Assembly: GCA_937995825.1 (NCBI GenBank)
Contig: CALKJO010000002.1
Location: 186,001-250,000, forward strand
Direction: 5' to 3'
DNA length: 64,000 bases
From: an uncultured Anaerolineae bacterium
GTDB lineage: Bacteria > Chloroflexota > Anaerolineae > Aggregatilineales > Phototrophicaceae
A program made the position numbers and the translations under genes. The notes under the pieces are model-generated. The model ran no database searches and was not told where the DNA came from. It saw only the letters and a program-made list of their open reading frames with translations. This document shows, piece after piece, positions 47,095 through 55,869 of the stretch. Every line of letters starts with the position of its first letter. Position 1 is the first letter of the stretch.

Positions 47095-47999
47095 CGTTTT
47101 GTCCCCTGGTTATACAGCCGCACGACGAAGAACAGCCCGACCGCCAGCGACATCAGCATGATCAGATACGACAGCGCCGACCCGACCGCGATGCGCAGAT
47201 CGCGAAAGACCAGTTCGTAGTTATAGAGCATGAGCGTTTTCGTACCAGGGTTGATCGCCCCGCCCGTCTGACCGCCCGCCGTCAGCGTCCAGATCACGTC
47301 GAAAATCTGAAACGACGCGATGAATTCGACGATCAGCGCAATCGCAAACGAGGGCAGCAGAAACGGGAAGGTGATGAAGCGAAAGCGCGCCAGCCAGCCC
47401 GCGCCGTCCACTTCCGCCGCGTCATACAGATCGACTGGGATCGACTGCAAGCCCGCCAGCAGGATGATCATCGGGAAGGCGAAGCGCGTCCAGGTCTGAA
47501 CAATCGCGACCCAGGTGAGCTGCGATGCCGGATCGCGCAGCCAGAAGCGGTATTGATCGATCAGCCCGAATTGATAGAGCAAGCCGTTGAGCGCGCCGTA
47601 TTCTCCATTGAGAAGCCAGCCCCATAAAAAGCCGTTGACCACCGGCGGCAGCATCCAGGGCAGGATCACCAGCGTGCGCACGATGCCGCGCCCAGGAAAT
47701 CTCTCATTCAAGAGCAGCGCGACGCCCAAGCCGAGCGCCAGCTCCAGCGGCAGCGTCAGCGCGACCACGGTCAGGCTGCGCTCAGTCACCTGCCACATTT
47801 CATTTCCGGTCAGCAGGCGCTGATAGTTGCTCAGCCCGACGAACTCAATCGGGCGGTTCGGCTGGCGCAGATTGCGATTGGTCAGGCTGGTGCGCAAGGT
47901 GTCTACTGCCGGCACGTAGATCAGCGCGGCGACCAGCAGCGCAATCGGCAGCAGCACCGCCAGCACGAAAACGCGGTCTTCAAAGGAACGCAGAGTCAT
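47091..47999 (-). CDS. Sugar ABC transporter permease, MalF type
   Basis: About 302 aa from ATG 47999 (a GTG at 48032 would add 11 residues; no clear Shine-Dalgarno for either). Six TM helices, EAA-type loop YDAAEVDGAGWLARFRFITFPFLLPSF and the N-terminal RVFVLAVLLPIALLVAALIYVPAVDTL-like first helix. Couples with the MalG-type subunit. The substrate is probably a sugar or glycerol-phosphate-like solute, not specified by sequence. Confidence 0.9.
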   Translation of the reverse strand: MTLRSFEDRVFVLAVLLPIALLVAALIYVPAVDTLRTSLTNRNLRQPNRPIEFVGLSNYQRLLTGNEMWQVTERSLTVVALTLPLELALGLGVALLLNERFPGRGIVRTLVILPWMLPPVVNGFLWGWLLNGEYGALNGLLYQFGLIDQYRFWLRDPASQLTWVAIVQTWTRFAFPMIILLAGLQSIPVDLYDAAEVDGAGWLARFRFITFPFLLPSFAIALIVEFIASFQIFDVIWTLTAGGQTGGAINPGTKTLMLYNYELVFRDLRIAVGSALSYLIMLMSLAVGLFFVVRLYNQGTKR

Positions 48000-48072
48000 G
48001 GTTTGTTCATTTCGCAGCAGCAGAGTAAACACGGGGACAGGCGCGCGCCCATCCCCGCCGCGCGCAGCGCGC

Positions 48073-49299
48073 TTATTGGTATTCGGCGCGCAGATTGATC
48101 CACGCTTCCGCCAGCGCGTCGATCACCGCATCAGCGCTGACATTCCCCGCCTGCGCCGCCTGCAAGATCGAGCTGCTGACGAAGTTGGTGAACGGTCCCC
48201 ACCACAGCACGTAGCGCGGAAGCTGATTAACGCGCTGGCTCTGCGCCACGATCACATCATAGCCTTCAATCGCGCCGGCTGCATTGAGCGCCTCCTGCAC
48301 CGACAGCCGCGACGGGATCAGCCCGACGGCATTGTAGATGGCGATCTGATTATCCTCGCCCAGATACCATTTGATGAACTCCCACGCTGCATCGGGCGCG
48401 TCGGAATTGGCGGCGATGCCAATCGCGGCGTCCAGGCTCCACGTATTGCCAACTTCGGGAAGCAGCATGTAAGCGACATGGGGAGCCTGCTGCGAGACAG
48501 CGGGATTGTTGCCGACGCGCACCGATCCCTGCCAGCCCTGATGGAAGACACCCGATCCGCTCCAGAAAAGCTGGTGCTGCGTGGTTGAGCCGCTCAGCAG
48601 TTCAGGGCTGATCACCTCGCTGCCGAACAGACTGAGCAGGTAGTCCATCGCTTCGCGCGCCTTCGACCCTGGATCGGCAAAGACGGGATTGAGGTTGCTG
48701 TCGAACATCGGATCGCCCATCGAGAGCGCGATCAAGTACCATGACCAGTCAATCGCGCCGAAGGTCACCGGATACTGATCGATCCCCTCCGCCTTGATCG
48801 CCGTCGCCATGTTCCACAAGTCGAGCCAGGTCGTCGGCGGCGCATCGAAGCCGGCTTGCGCCAGTTTAGCGGCGTTGTAATCCATCATCACTAACTGAAC
48901 ATAGGTCGTGATGCCGTAAACCTGCCCATCGAGCGTCCAAAAATCGAGCCGGTCGATGTCGTCGATGTTCAGCTCCGGCGTGGCAGCGATGTAGTCATTG
49001 AGCGGGCGCATGTTGCCGGTCGCGACGATGTTGGAGGGCGCTTCCTCGGAGAGGAAGATCACATCTGCGGCTTCCTGTCCGCTGGCAGCCGCCACCTGCA
49101 CGCGGCTGAACAACTGATCCATCGGCAGCGATTGAATTTCGACCGTGATCCCCGTCTCCGCCTGAAATGCCGCGAGCGCGTCGGCGTCTGGCGGCACGCC
49201 CCAGGGCGGGGTCAAAAAGGTGATGGTCGTCCCCTGCGCGAATGCCATCGATGGCAGCATGAGCGCGATCAGGGCGAGCAGCAGCACACGTTTACGCAT
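48073..49299 (-). CDS. Sugar ABC transporter substrate-binding protein
   Basis: 408 aa. Signal peptide (MRKRVLLLALIALMLPSMAFAQ), no lipobox Cys. Type II periplasmic-binding fold (CUT1 group): GTTITFLTPPWG, FQAETGITVEIQSLPMDQLFSRV, and a C-terminal helical half with AWEFIKWYLGEDNQIAIYNAVGLIPSR. Delivers ligand to the MalF/MalG-type permeases encoded downstream. A typical three-gene binding protein-permease-permease operon. Confidence 0.93.
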   Translation of the reverse strand: MRKRVLLLALIALMLPSMAFAQGTTITFLTPPWGVPPDADALAAFQAETGITVEIQSLPMDQLFSRVQVAAASGQEAADVIFLSEEAPSNIVATGNMRPLNDYIAATPELNIDDIDRLDFWTLDGQVYGITTYVQLVMMDYNAAKLAQAGFDAPPTTWLDLWNMATAIKAEGIDQYPVTFGAIDWSWYLIALSMGDPMFDSNLNPVFADPGSKAREAMDYLLSLFGSEVISPELLSGSTTQHQLFWSGSGVFHQGWQGSVRVGNNPAVSQQAPHVAYMLLPEVGNTWSLDAAIGIAANSDAPDAAWEFIKWYLGEDNQIAIYNAVGLIPSRLSVQEALNAAGAIEGYDVIVAQSQRVNQLPRYVLWWGPFTNFVSSSILQAAQAGNVSADAVIDALAEAWINLRAEYQ

Positions 49300-49390
49300 G
49301 GTGAGTCACTCCCTTTATTTAAGATACGCGGTTATATTGTAGTGCGCCGCCGCGTTCACGCAAGCAGTTGACAACATAGCGATGACATAG

Positions 49391-49458
49391 CGCTGAGTGA
49401 TAAAGGGGGACGGAGTTCCTTCCTCATCCCGTTTGACTCATCCCTCATCACTGTCCCC
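49391..49458. repeat. Intergenic inverted-repeat element
   Basis: AGGGGGAC near 49404 pairs with GTCCCCCT near 49453, with CTCATCCCTCATCACT between them, matching the repeat at 44379-44458. Lies between the ABC operon promoter side and the end of the aminotransferase gene; it may terminate the latter. Confidence 0.45.
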
Positions 49459-50799
49459 CTAAAGTCCGGCTTTGCGCTCCGCCTGAGTCAGCGCCCGATC
49501 CAGGCGTTCCAAGCCCGCTTCGACATCCGCCCGCGCGATCATCAGCGGCGGACAGAAGCGCAGCGTGCTTGTCCCTGCGCCCAGAATCAGCAGTCCTTCC
49601 TGCAAGGCGAACAGCTCGACATCGTTGCGCAGCGCGCCCGCCGGCGTCCGTGCCTCATCCAGCACCAGCTCCACCCCAACCATCAAGCCTTTGCCCTGAA
49701 TCCGCGCGTATTTCAGCGACGGATGATGCGGGCGCATTTCTTCGAGCGCGTCCAAGATGAACGCGCCCTGCTCCGCCGCGTTGTCCATCATGCCGGCTTC
49801 GATCAGGTCGATGGTCGCCAGCGCCGCCGCGCACGCGATCGGGTTGCCGCCAAAGGTCGTGCCGTGCGCGCCAGGGGGCCAAGTCATCAGGTGGCTGCGG
49901 GCGATGATCGCCCCAAGCGGCATCCCGCTGGCGATGCCCTTGGCTGAACAGACGATGTCCGGCTCGACGCCGTAATGCTCAATCGCCCACCATTTGCCCG
50001 TCCGTCCCATGCCGCTCTGCACTTCGTCCGCGATCAGCAAAATGCCGTATTTGTCGCAGATGGCGCGCAGCTCCTGCATAAAGCGCGTATCCGGCACGAG
50101 ATAGCCGCCCTCGCCCTGGATGCTCTCGATGATGAGAGCCGCCACACTGTCACCGGGGAAGAGGCGCTTGAAGACCATCTCCTCAAGGTAGCTGGCGCAC
50201 AGGCAGGCCGCGCGGCAGTCCTCCTCGCGCCGCATATGCCCGCAACGGTACGGGTTGTTGTACGGGATGTGATGGACGCCCGGCAGCAGCGGGAAAAAGC
50301 CATCGCGCTGGACGACTTTGCTGGCATTGAGCGAGAGCGCCCCAAGCGTCCGCCCATGAAATGCGCCGTAGAAGGCGATGATGTGCGGGCGCTCCGTGTA
50401 CCAGCGCGCCAGCTTGATCGCCCCTTCGACCGACTCTGCGCCGGAATTGCACAGAAAGACCCGCGCCAGATCGGCGAACGGCGCGATCCCCGCCAGCCGT
50501 TCCGCCAGCCGCACCTGAACCTCGTAGTAATAGTCCGTCCCGGCAATGTGGATGAATTTCTGCGCCTGCTCGGTGATCGCCGCCACCACGCGAGGGTGGC
50601 AGTGTCCGGTTGAGTTGACCGCAATTCCGGCGGCAAAGTCGATATATTCGTTGCCGTCCACATCCCACACATGCGCGCCTTCGCCCCGCGCTATCACGAA
50701 CGGATAGCGCGGCGTCATCGACCCGGACATGGTCGCGTTATCCCGCTCGATGATCATCTGCGCGACCGGACCCGGTCGAACGCTCATCTCGACTGCCAT
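49459..50799 (-). CDS. Class III PLP-dependent aminotransferase (acetylornithine/GABA type)
   Basis: About 446 aa from ATG 50799 (AGAGGTG upstream). Fold-type I features: WDVDGNEYIDFAAGIAVNSTGHCHPRVV, VFLCNSGAESVEGAIKLAR, FYGAFHGRTLGALSLN, ESIQGEGGY, ILLIADEVQSGMGRTGKWWAIEHYG, VCSAKGIASGMPLGA (PLP Lys in SAKG) and FGGNPIACAAALATID. Belongs to the acetylornithine/4-aminobutyrate group; a Cys-rich insert YRCGHMRREEDCRAACLC is notable. Physiological substrate not certain. Confidence 0.93.
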   Translation of the reverse strand: MAVEMSVRPGPVAQMIIERDNATMSGSMTPRYPFVIARGEGAHVWDVDGNEYIDFAAGIAVNSTGHCHPRVVAAITEQAQKFIHIAGTDYYYEVQVRLAERLAGIAPFADLARVFLCNSGAESVEGAIKLARWYTERPHIIAFYGAFHGRTLGALSLNASKVVQRDGFFPLLPGVHHIPYNNPYRCGHMRREEDCRAACLCASYLEEMVFKRLFPGDSVAALIIESIQGEGGYLVPDTRFMQELRAICDKYGILLIADEVQSGMGRTGKWWAIEHYGVEPDIVCSAKGIASGMPLGAIIARSHLMTWPPGAHGTTFGGNPIACAAALATIDLIEAGMMDNAAEQGAFILDALEEMRPHHPSLKYARIQGKGLMVGVELVLDEARTPAGALRNDVELFALQEGLLILGAGTSTLRFCPPLMIARADVEAGLERLDRALTQAERKAGL

Positions 50800-50843
50800 C
50801 AATACACCTCTATACACAGCCCGCTTTCAGATTTGTTACTCCG

Positions 50844-50873
50844 ATTATAATGCCGCGCCCCGACTCTCCGCAA
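50844..50873 (-). promoter_or_regulatory. Promoter of the aminotransferase gene
   Basis: Minus-strand TTGCGG (50873-50868), 18-base spacer, TATAAT (50849-50844), 45 bases before ATG 50799. Confidence 0.6.
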
Positions 50874-51002
50874 TTTTACGGCGGGATGAGCCAGGGCAGC
50901 CGCTTCAAACAAGAGAACCCGCGGCTCACCTGCGTGCTGACTTTTTGAAGCGCCTGCCCCAAGCCCATACGCGGCTGCGCAACCCTGCGCGCCATCCTCG
51001 CG

Positions 51003-51008
51003 TATAAT
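51003..51008 (+). promoter_or_regulatory. -10 element before the small membrane protein gene
   Basis: Perfect TATAAT at 51003-51008, 36 bases before ATG 51044; no good -35 match 17 bases upstream. The Shine-Dalgarno GGAGAG follows near 51030. Confidence 0.5.
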
Positions 51009-51043
51009 TAAGTGTAGAAAGAGGTGACACGGAGAGTCGGACG

Positions 51044-51445
51044 ATGTGGTGGGGGCATAACGGCAATTTCCAACTTTCAGACAGCGCTCGCAAAGCCTTG
51101 CTGCTGTTGATCGGTTTGATCATCATTGCGCTGATCTTCCGCTTCAACGGATGGCTGATCTTCTTCATCTTTTTTCCGTTTGTTTTTCGCTTCAGCCGCT
51201 CCTGGTTCGATCTGGATCAGAACGCCGTTGAGAAGCGCAAGCGCGAACCCGAAACCATCCTGATCATGCCGGATGACAAGCCCAAGCGCGCCGAGCCTGT
51301 CCCGCGATACGCCCTTGGCGATGACGGCGAACTGATCGAGCTGGATGATCGCAGCGCGGATGCACCCAACGCAGAGCGCAACCGTCGAGATCAAGACGAC
51401 GACGCCGCGCCGCGCCGCGCCTACTCTCGGGACGAATACGTCTAA
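51044..51445 (+). CDS. Small membrane protein of unknown function
   Basis: 133 aa. A short N-terminal aromatic segment, two close TM helices (~18-32 and ~36-50, very Phe/Ile-rich), then a charged tail with acidic and basic repeats (ELDDRSADAPNAERNRRD). Not recognised. GGAGAG precedes the ATG. The 63-base gap to the kinase gene, same strand, suggests a link with Ser/Thr kinase signalling. Confidence 0.65.
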   Translation: MWWGHNGNFQLSDSARKALLLLIGLIIIALIFRFNGWLIFFIFFPFVFRFSRSWFDLDQNAVEKRKREPETILIMPDDKPKRAEPVPRYALGDDGELIELDDRSADAPNAERNRRDQDDDAAPRRAYSRDEYV

Positions 51446-51508
51446 AATTGGACGCACTCGCGGTACAATCAAAGTAACATACGCCCTAATCTGGGGGGAC
51501 TCGCATTC

Positions 51509-53500
51509 ATGGTGTCGCTCATCGGACAAACGCTCGGACAATATCAAATTATCGCCCAACTGGGTCACGGCGGGATGGCGACGGTCTATAAAGCCTATCA
51601 CCCACGCCTGGATCGCTATGTCGCGGTCAAAGTCGTGCATCCGATGTTCATCCAGGACGAGGCGTTTCTGGCGCGCTTCGCGCGCGAAGCGCAGATCGTC
51701 GCTCGGCTCGATCACCCACACATCGTCCCAGTCTATGACTTCGATGAGTATCAAGGGCAGCCGTACCTGGTGATGAAGTTCATCGAAGGGACAACGCTCA
51801 AGGACGTACTGACGAACAAGACGCTCTCGCTGGACGAGACGCTCAAGCTGATGCCGCCGCTTGCCGACGCGCTCGATTACGCGCACCGGCAGGGCGTGCT
51901 GCACCGCGACATCAAGCCGTCCAACATCATGATCGACAGCGCCGGCGTCCCCTACCTGACCGATTTCGGGCTGGCGCGCGTGGTCAAGAGCGGCGAAAGC
52001 TCGCTCAGCCACGATCTGCTGCTCGGCACACCCAATTACATCAGCCCTGAACAGGCGCAGGGCAAAGCCGACATCACGGCGCGCACGGATCGGTATTCGC
52101 TCGGCATCGTCCTATATGAGCTGGTCACCGGGCAGCTTCCGTTCAGCGCGGATACGCCGTTTGCTGTCATCCACAGCCATATCTACGCGCCGCCGCCTGC
52201 GCCATCGACGATCAATCCCGCCATCCCGCCCGCCGTCGATGCCGTGCTGATGCGCGCGCTGGCGAAAGACCCGGAAGCCCGCTACGCGAGCGCGGCTGAG
52301 ATGGTCAGCGCCTTCACCGCCGCCGTCCGCGATGCTGACCTGAACAAGCTCAATGCCGCCCGCGATCAGATGCGCGCCGCCCTGCCCGTCCCTGCTGGCG
52401 AAGACCTGCCCACGATTCAGACACCGACGCCCTCAATCGAGTCGCCGGTTCACGACAAAACGCCGGGCGGGATGCCGCGCCGCGTCGTGGAGGCGTCGCT
52501 CGATTTTGGGAACATCAGCGCGGCAATCTACCAGCTTGGCGGCAAGCCGCACGCCGATGCCAAGCGCAACAGCGCGCCGCCCGGACGCAAACCCAAGCCC
52601 AATTCCCCAACCGTATCGCAGTCGGTTGAGGACGCTTTACAAAAAGTCGGCGAATCGATCCGCGATGCAGTCGAGGATGTGTTCGGCGGCGCTGATCTGG
52701 ACACTGCGCCGGAGGACGACGAGTCCGCCGCCCGCAAGCGCATTGAGCGCCAGATCAAGAAGCGCGAGGAATTCAACCGTCACGCCATCACCTATGTGTT
52801 CATCAACATCTTTCTCTGGCTGATTTATTTGAGCGTGTCGAGCGGGAGTCTCTTTGCGAGCATCCCCACAGAAGTGGCTTCCTTCCCCTGGCCGATCTTC
52901 ATCACATTTGGATGGGGCGCAGGGTTGGTGTCGGATGCGGTCGAGACCCATTACAAGACAGGCAAGCGCGCCGCTCACCGGCTGCGTGTCATCCGCGATG
53001 CCTACCGCCGCGAATTTGGCGTGAACTGGGCGCAAGCCGCCAGCCGAAATGACCTGAAGCGGGTGCGCCGCCGCCTCGAAGCGCCGATCCAGAAGCGCGT
53101 CGAATTTTTCACGCATCTCGGCGTCTATGTTATGATCAACCTGATGTTTTGGGCAATCTATCTCTTCGCCATGCCCAGCGTGGTGGACGTGCTTAACCTT
53201 CAGGATGTGCCGATGATCAGCAGCGATGTACCCTTCCCCTGGCCCCTGATGGTCATGTTCTTCTGGGGGATCGGGCTGGTGGCAAACGCAGCCGAAGCGT
53301 TCGGCGCAGCATGCAGCGAGCGCGCCATCGAACGCGAGCTGGAGCGCGAGCGCGCCATCCTCGACTCGGAAAAGCCCAAACGCGCCCCCGCTGCCGATCA
53401 GGACGGCTCGCCAATGTCCATCCGCCTGACTCAGGATGGCGAACTGACCGACAGCATGATCGCCGATCTTGACGACGACGCCCGCCGCGCGCGCCGCTGA
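51509..53500 (+). CDS. Ser/Thr protein kinase with two C-terminal 2TM domains
   Basis: 663 aa. Hanks-type kinase domain (~10-275): GHGGMATVYKA glycine loop, VAVKVVHP (Lys41), VLHRDIKPSN (Asp134), LTDFGLARV (Asp152), GTPNYISPEQA. A Pro/Thr-rich and charged linker (~290-405) follows. Then two copies of the 2TM domain, at ~410-480 and ~510-590, each with KRxEFxxH...YVxIN..FW.IYL and FPWP(I/L)...FWG.GLV. The 2TM domain is usually found once. The C-terminal tail is acidic. No extracellular sensor domain. Confidence 0.93.
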   Translation: MVSLIGQTLGQYQIIAQLGHGGMATVYKAYHPRLDRYVAVKVVHPMFIQDEAFLARFAREAQIVARLDHPHIVPVYDFDEYQGQPYLVMKFIEGTTLKDVLTNKTLSLDETLKLMPPLADALDYAHRQGVLHRDIKPSNIMIDSAGVPYLTDFGLARVVKSGESSLSHDLLLGTPNYISPEQAQGKADITARTDRYSLGIVLYELVTGQLPFSADTPFAVIHSHIYAPPPAPSTINPAIPPAVDAVLMRALAKDPEARYASAAEMVSAFTAAVRDADLNKLNAARDQMRAALPVPAGEDLPTIQTPTPSIESPVHDKTPGGMPRRVVEASLDFGNISAAIYQLGGKPHADAKRNSAPPGRKPKPNSPTVSQSVEDALQKVGESIRDAVEDVFGGADLDTAPEDDESAARKRIERQIKKREEFNRHAITYVFINIFLWLIYLSVSSGSLFASIPTEVASFPWPIFITFGWGAGLVSDAVETHYKTGKRAAHRLRVIRDAYRREFGVNWAQAASRNDLKRVRRRLEAPIQKRVEFFTHLGVYVMINLMFWAIYLFAMPSVVDVLNLQDVPMISSDVPFPWPLMVMFFWGIGLVANAAEAFGAACSERAIERELERERAILDSEKPKRAPAADQDGSPMSIRLTQDGELTDSMIADLDDDARRARR

Positions 53501-53632
53501 TCAAGGACGGCTGAATGAGCGTGCGTATCACCGCGCGTCACCGCGCGCTATCCCGATCCGATCAAATCCTGCGGACGCCATCAGCACGATCAGATCGCGG
53601 TCGGGGAACGCGGTTGAGATTGGGGCATGATC

Positions 53633-54010
53633 TCAGACCGACATCGGCACGTCGAGCCGCAGCCAGGTGCGCCCGATGCGAAACAGCGTCCCCGGACGGA
53701 CGCTGACGCGCCCATAGAGCGGCTTACGATCCCGCTCGATAAACGTCCCGTTGCGGCTGCTCATATCCTCCAGCCAGAAATACAGCACATACGGCTCTGT
53801 CACCGAGTCGCTGGCGGTTACAGGCGTGGACTTGCAGCCGAGATGGGCATGAATGCGCGAGACCTGATTGTCAAACGGCAGGTGAATTTCGCAGCCTTCG
53901 CGCCGCCCGATGCGCAAGACGCACTCGTCGCCGATCTTCGGCTGATCGAAGCGCTGGGTCTTGCCGTCGAGGGGTCCGCTCATGAATGTGATCGAAATTT
54001 CGCGGCTCAT
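53633..54010 (-). CDS. FHA-domain protein
   Basis: 125 aa, a single forkhead-associated domain: VLRIGRREGCEIHLPFDNQVSRIHAHL with the conserved G-R, S-R-x-H, and WLEDMSSRNGTFIERD (N-G-T). It binds phosphothreonine peptides and thus pairs naturally with the Ser/Thr kinase whose 3' end faces it at 53500. ATG 54010 follows AGAGAAAATGAG. In the same frame after the stop TGA another 34 codons remain open with coding-like composition. Confidence 0.9.
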   Translation of the reverse strand: MSREISITFMSGPLDGKTQRFDQPKIGDECVLRIGRREGCEIHLPFDNQVSRIHAHLGCKSTPVTASDSVTEPYVLYFWLEDMSSRNGTFIERDRKPLYGRVSVRPGTLFRIGRTWLRLDVPMSV

Positions 54011-54209
54011 TGCTGACTCATTTTCTCTCGCGCGGTGCTGTCCGCGGAACGCGAATGCTCGTCCCGTTATTCACATACGATCTATCCGGTTCGACTGTAC
54101 TGCGCTTGTCTATGTCGTCACCGCGCAGCAGTCCGACTCTTTGTTCATATTCTACCGTAAATGCAAAGGACGCCAAGACCATAATCCTCATCTCGGTTCT
54201 GTGCTGTGG

Positions 54210-54239
54210 TTGCCGCGGCTCACCCGACCTCGTTATACT
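54210..54239 (+). promoter_or_regulatory. Promoter of livG-livH, possibly leaderless
   Basis: TTGCCG (54210-54215), 18-base spacer, TATACT (54234-54239). Transcription would begin about 7 bases later, at or next to ATG 54247, which has no Shine-Dalgarno. Confidence 0.5.
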
Positions 54240-54246
54240 AATCGCC

Positions 54247-54969
54247 ATGACCAACTCCCTCCAGATCGACACCGTTTCCGTCCAATTTGCTGGGCTGCGC
54301 GCGCTCGATGCAGTCTCGCTGACGCTGCAGCGGGGCGAGATCGTTGGGCTGATCGGACCCAATGGCAGCGGCAAGACAACGCTGATCAACGCCATCACCG
54401 GCTATGTGCCGCTGACGAACGGGCAGATATACGTCAGCGGGCGCAGAATCAGCGGGCTGCCGCCGCACCGCATCGCCCATCACGGCATTCGGCGGACATT
54501 TCAGACGATCCGGTTGTTCAAGCAGCTCACGACGCTGGAAAATGTCGAAGCCGCCGCCGTTGCCGCTGGGCAATCCCGCCGCGCAGCCTCAAAGCTGGCT
54601 CACGCCACGCTGGAACGGCTCGCATTGAGTGACCGCGCGCGCCAGACCGCCGAGTCGCTGCCTTATGGTGAGCAGCGGCGGCTTGAGATCGCGCGCGCCC
54701 TAGTGACCGCGCCGCCGTTTCTGCTGCTTGACGAACCCGCCGCCGGACTCAACGAGAGCGAAAGCGACTCCCTGCTGAATATCCTGATCGGGATCGTGCG
54801 CGCCGACGGCTGCGGGCTGCTGATCATTGACCACGATATGCGGCTGATCATGCGCCTGTGCGACCGGCTGCATGTGCTGAACTACGGCAGGACGATTGCC
54901 GAAGGCGATCCGGCGTCCGTCCGCGCCAATCCCGACGTGATCGCCGCCTATCTAGGCGGGAGGCGCTAG
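54247..54969 (+). CDS. livG: Branched-chain amino acid-type ABC transporter ATPase LivG (second copy)
   Basis: About 240 aa. Walker A GPNGSGKTTLINAITGY, RTFQTIRLFKQLTTLENVEAAAVA, signature LPYGEQRRLEIARALV, Walker B FLLLDEPAAGLNESES, LLIIDHDMRLIMRLCDRLHVLNYGR and AAYLGGRR at the end. ATG 54247 is used since the longer frame from 54010 carries no ABC sequence. Adjacent to livH with no gap. This copy is shorter and diverged from the LivG at 18004. Confidence 0.92.
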   Translation: MTNSLQIDTVSVQFAGLRALDAVSLTLQRGEIVGLIGPNGSGKTTLINAITGYVPLTNGQIYVSGRRISGLPPHRIAHHGIRRTFQTIRLFKQLTTLENVEAAAVAAGQSRRAASKLAHATLERLALSDRARQTAESLPYGEQRRLEIARALVTAPPFLLLDEPAAGLNESESDSLLNILIGIVRADGCGLLIIDHDMRLIMRLCDRLHVLNYGRTIAEGDPASVRANPDVIAAYLGGRR

Positions 54970-55869
54970 ATGGACGCCGGGACGCTGCTTGTGCAGTGGC
55001 TGATCAGCGGCTTGAGCCTAGGCGGGCTGTATGCGCTGATGGCACTGGGGCTGTCGCTGGTCTACAGCATCCTGCGGCTGGTCAATTTCGCCTATGGCGA
55101 GCTGATCCTGGTCGCCGGATACACGCTGTTTCTGCTCAATCCAACGCCGATCCCGTTTCTGATCGTCGTCGGCATCGCCATCGCGCTCGCCGCGATCACC
55201 AGCATCCTGACGGAGCGCATCGCCTTTCGACCCGTCCGCAGCGCTGACCCGAACACGGGCTTGATCACGTCGTTTGCACTGAGCGCGCTGCTGCAAAATG
55301 CGGCGCTGCTGTTCATCTCGCCGCGTCCGCAGGGCGTGCCGATGCCGGCGCTGTTCACCGACAATGTGCGCATCGGGGCGGTCTTTTTCGCGCAGCGCGA
55401 CCTGATCAGCCTGGTCGTCAGCCTTGTGCTGCTGGCGCTGCTGGTGGCATTTCTGACGCGCACCAGGCTGGGAATTGGGCTGCGTGCAGCCGCCGACGAC
55501 TTCACGATGGCATGTCTGCTGGGAGTCAACGCGAGCCGGATCATCGCGGCGGCGTTTGCGATCAGCGGGCTGCTGGCGGGGGTGGTGGCGATCTTCTGGG
55601 TGGGGCGAGTCGGGACGGTGACCGCCGATGTCGGGACGACTCCGGTGCTGGTGGCGTTCGTCGCCATCGTCATCGGCGGCATGGGCAGCCTGACCGGAGC
55701 GGCAATCGGCGGATTTCTGCTCGGCTTCCTCAACGTCGGCTTGCAGTTCGTGCTGCCGAGCGATCTGCTCGCCTTCCGTCAGGCATTTTTGTTCGGGATC
55801 GTGATCCTGGTGCTGCTCTTTCGTCCGGCGGGGCTGATCGCCAGTGGGCGGACGGTGGATCGGGTGTGA
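54970..55869 (+). CDS. livH: Branched-chain amino acid-type ABC permease LivH
   Basis: 299 aa with eight TM helices: SGLSLGGLYALMALGLSLVYSILRLVNFAYGEL at the N-terminus, GIGLRAAADDFTMACLLGVNASRIIAAAFAISGLLAGV, VAFVAIVIGGMGSLTGAAIGGFLLGFLN and a C-terminal LLFRPAGLI. These match LivH rather than LivM. LivM, LivF and a binding protein are missing nearby; 54247-55869 is therefore an incomplete transporter unit. Confidence 0.93.
   Translation: MDAGTLLVQWLISGLSLGGLYALMALGLSLVYSILRLVNFAYGELILVAGYTLFLLNPTPIPFLIVVGIAIALAAITSILTERIAFRPVRSADPNTGLITSFALSALLQNAALLFISPRPQGVPMPALFTDNVRIGAVFFAQRDLISLVVSLVLLALLVAFLTRTRLGIGLRAAADDFTMACLLGVNASRIIAAAFAISGLLAGVVAIFWVGRVGTVTADVGTTPVLVAFVAIVIGGMGSLTGAAIGGFLLGFLNVGLQFVLPSDLLAFRQAFLFGIVILVLLFRPAGLIASGRTVDRV

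Noticed and set aside
53515-53706. Plus-strand 63-codon ORF after the kinase gene
   Set aside because: Overlaps the FHA gene on the other strand, Arg/Ala-rich and without a ribosome site.
54070-54110. GGTTCGAC string that could suggest a tRNA T-arm
   Set aside because: No flanking 5-bp stem, anticodon arm or acceptor pairing; it lies in the FHA/livG spacer.
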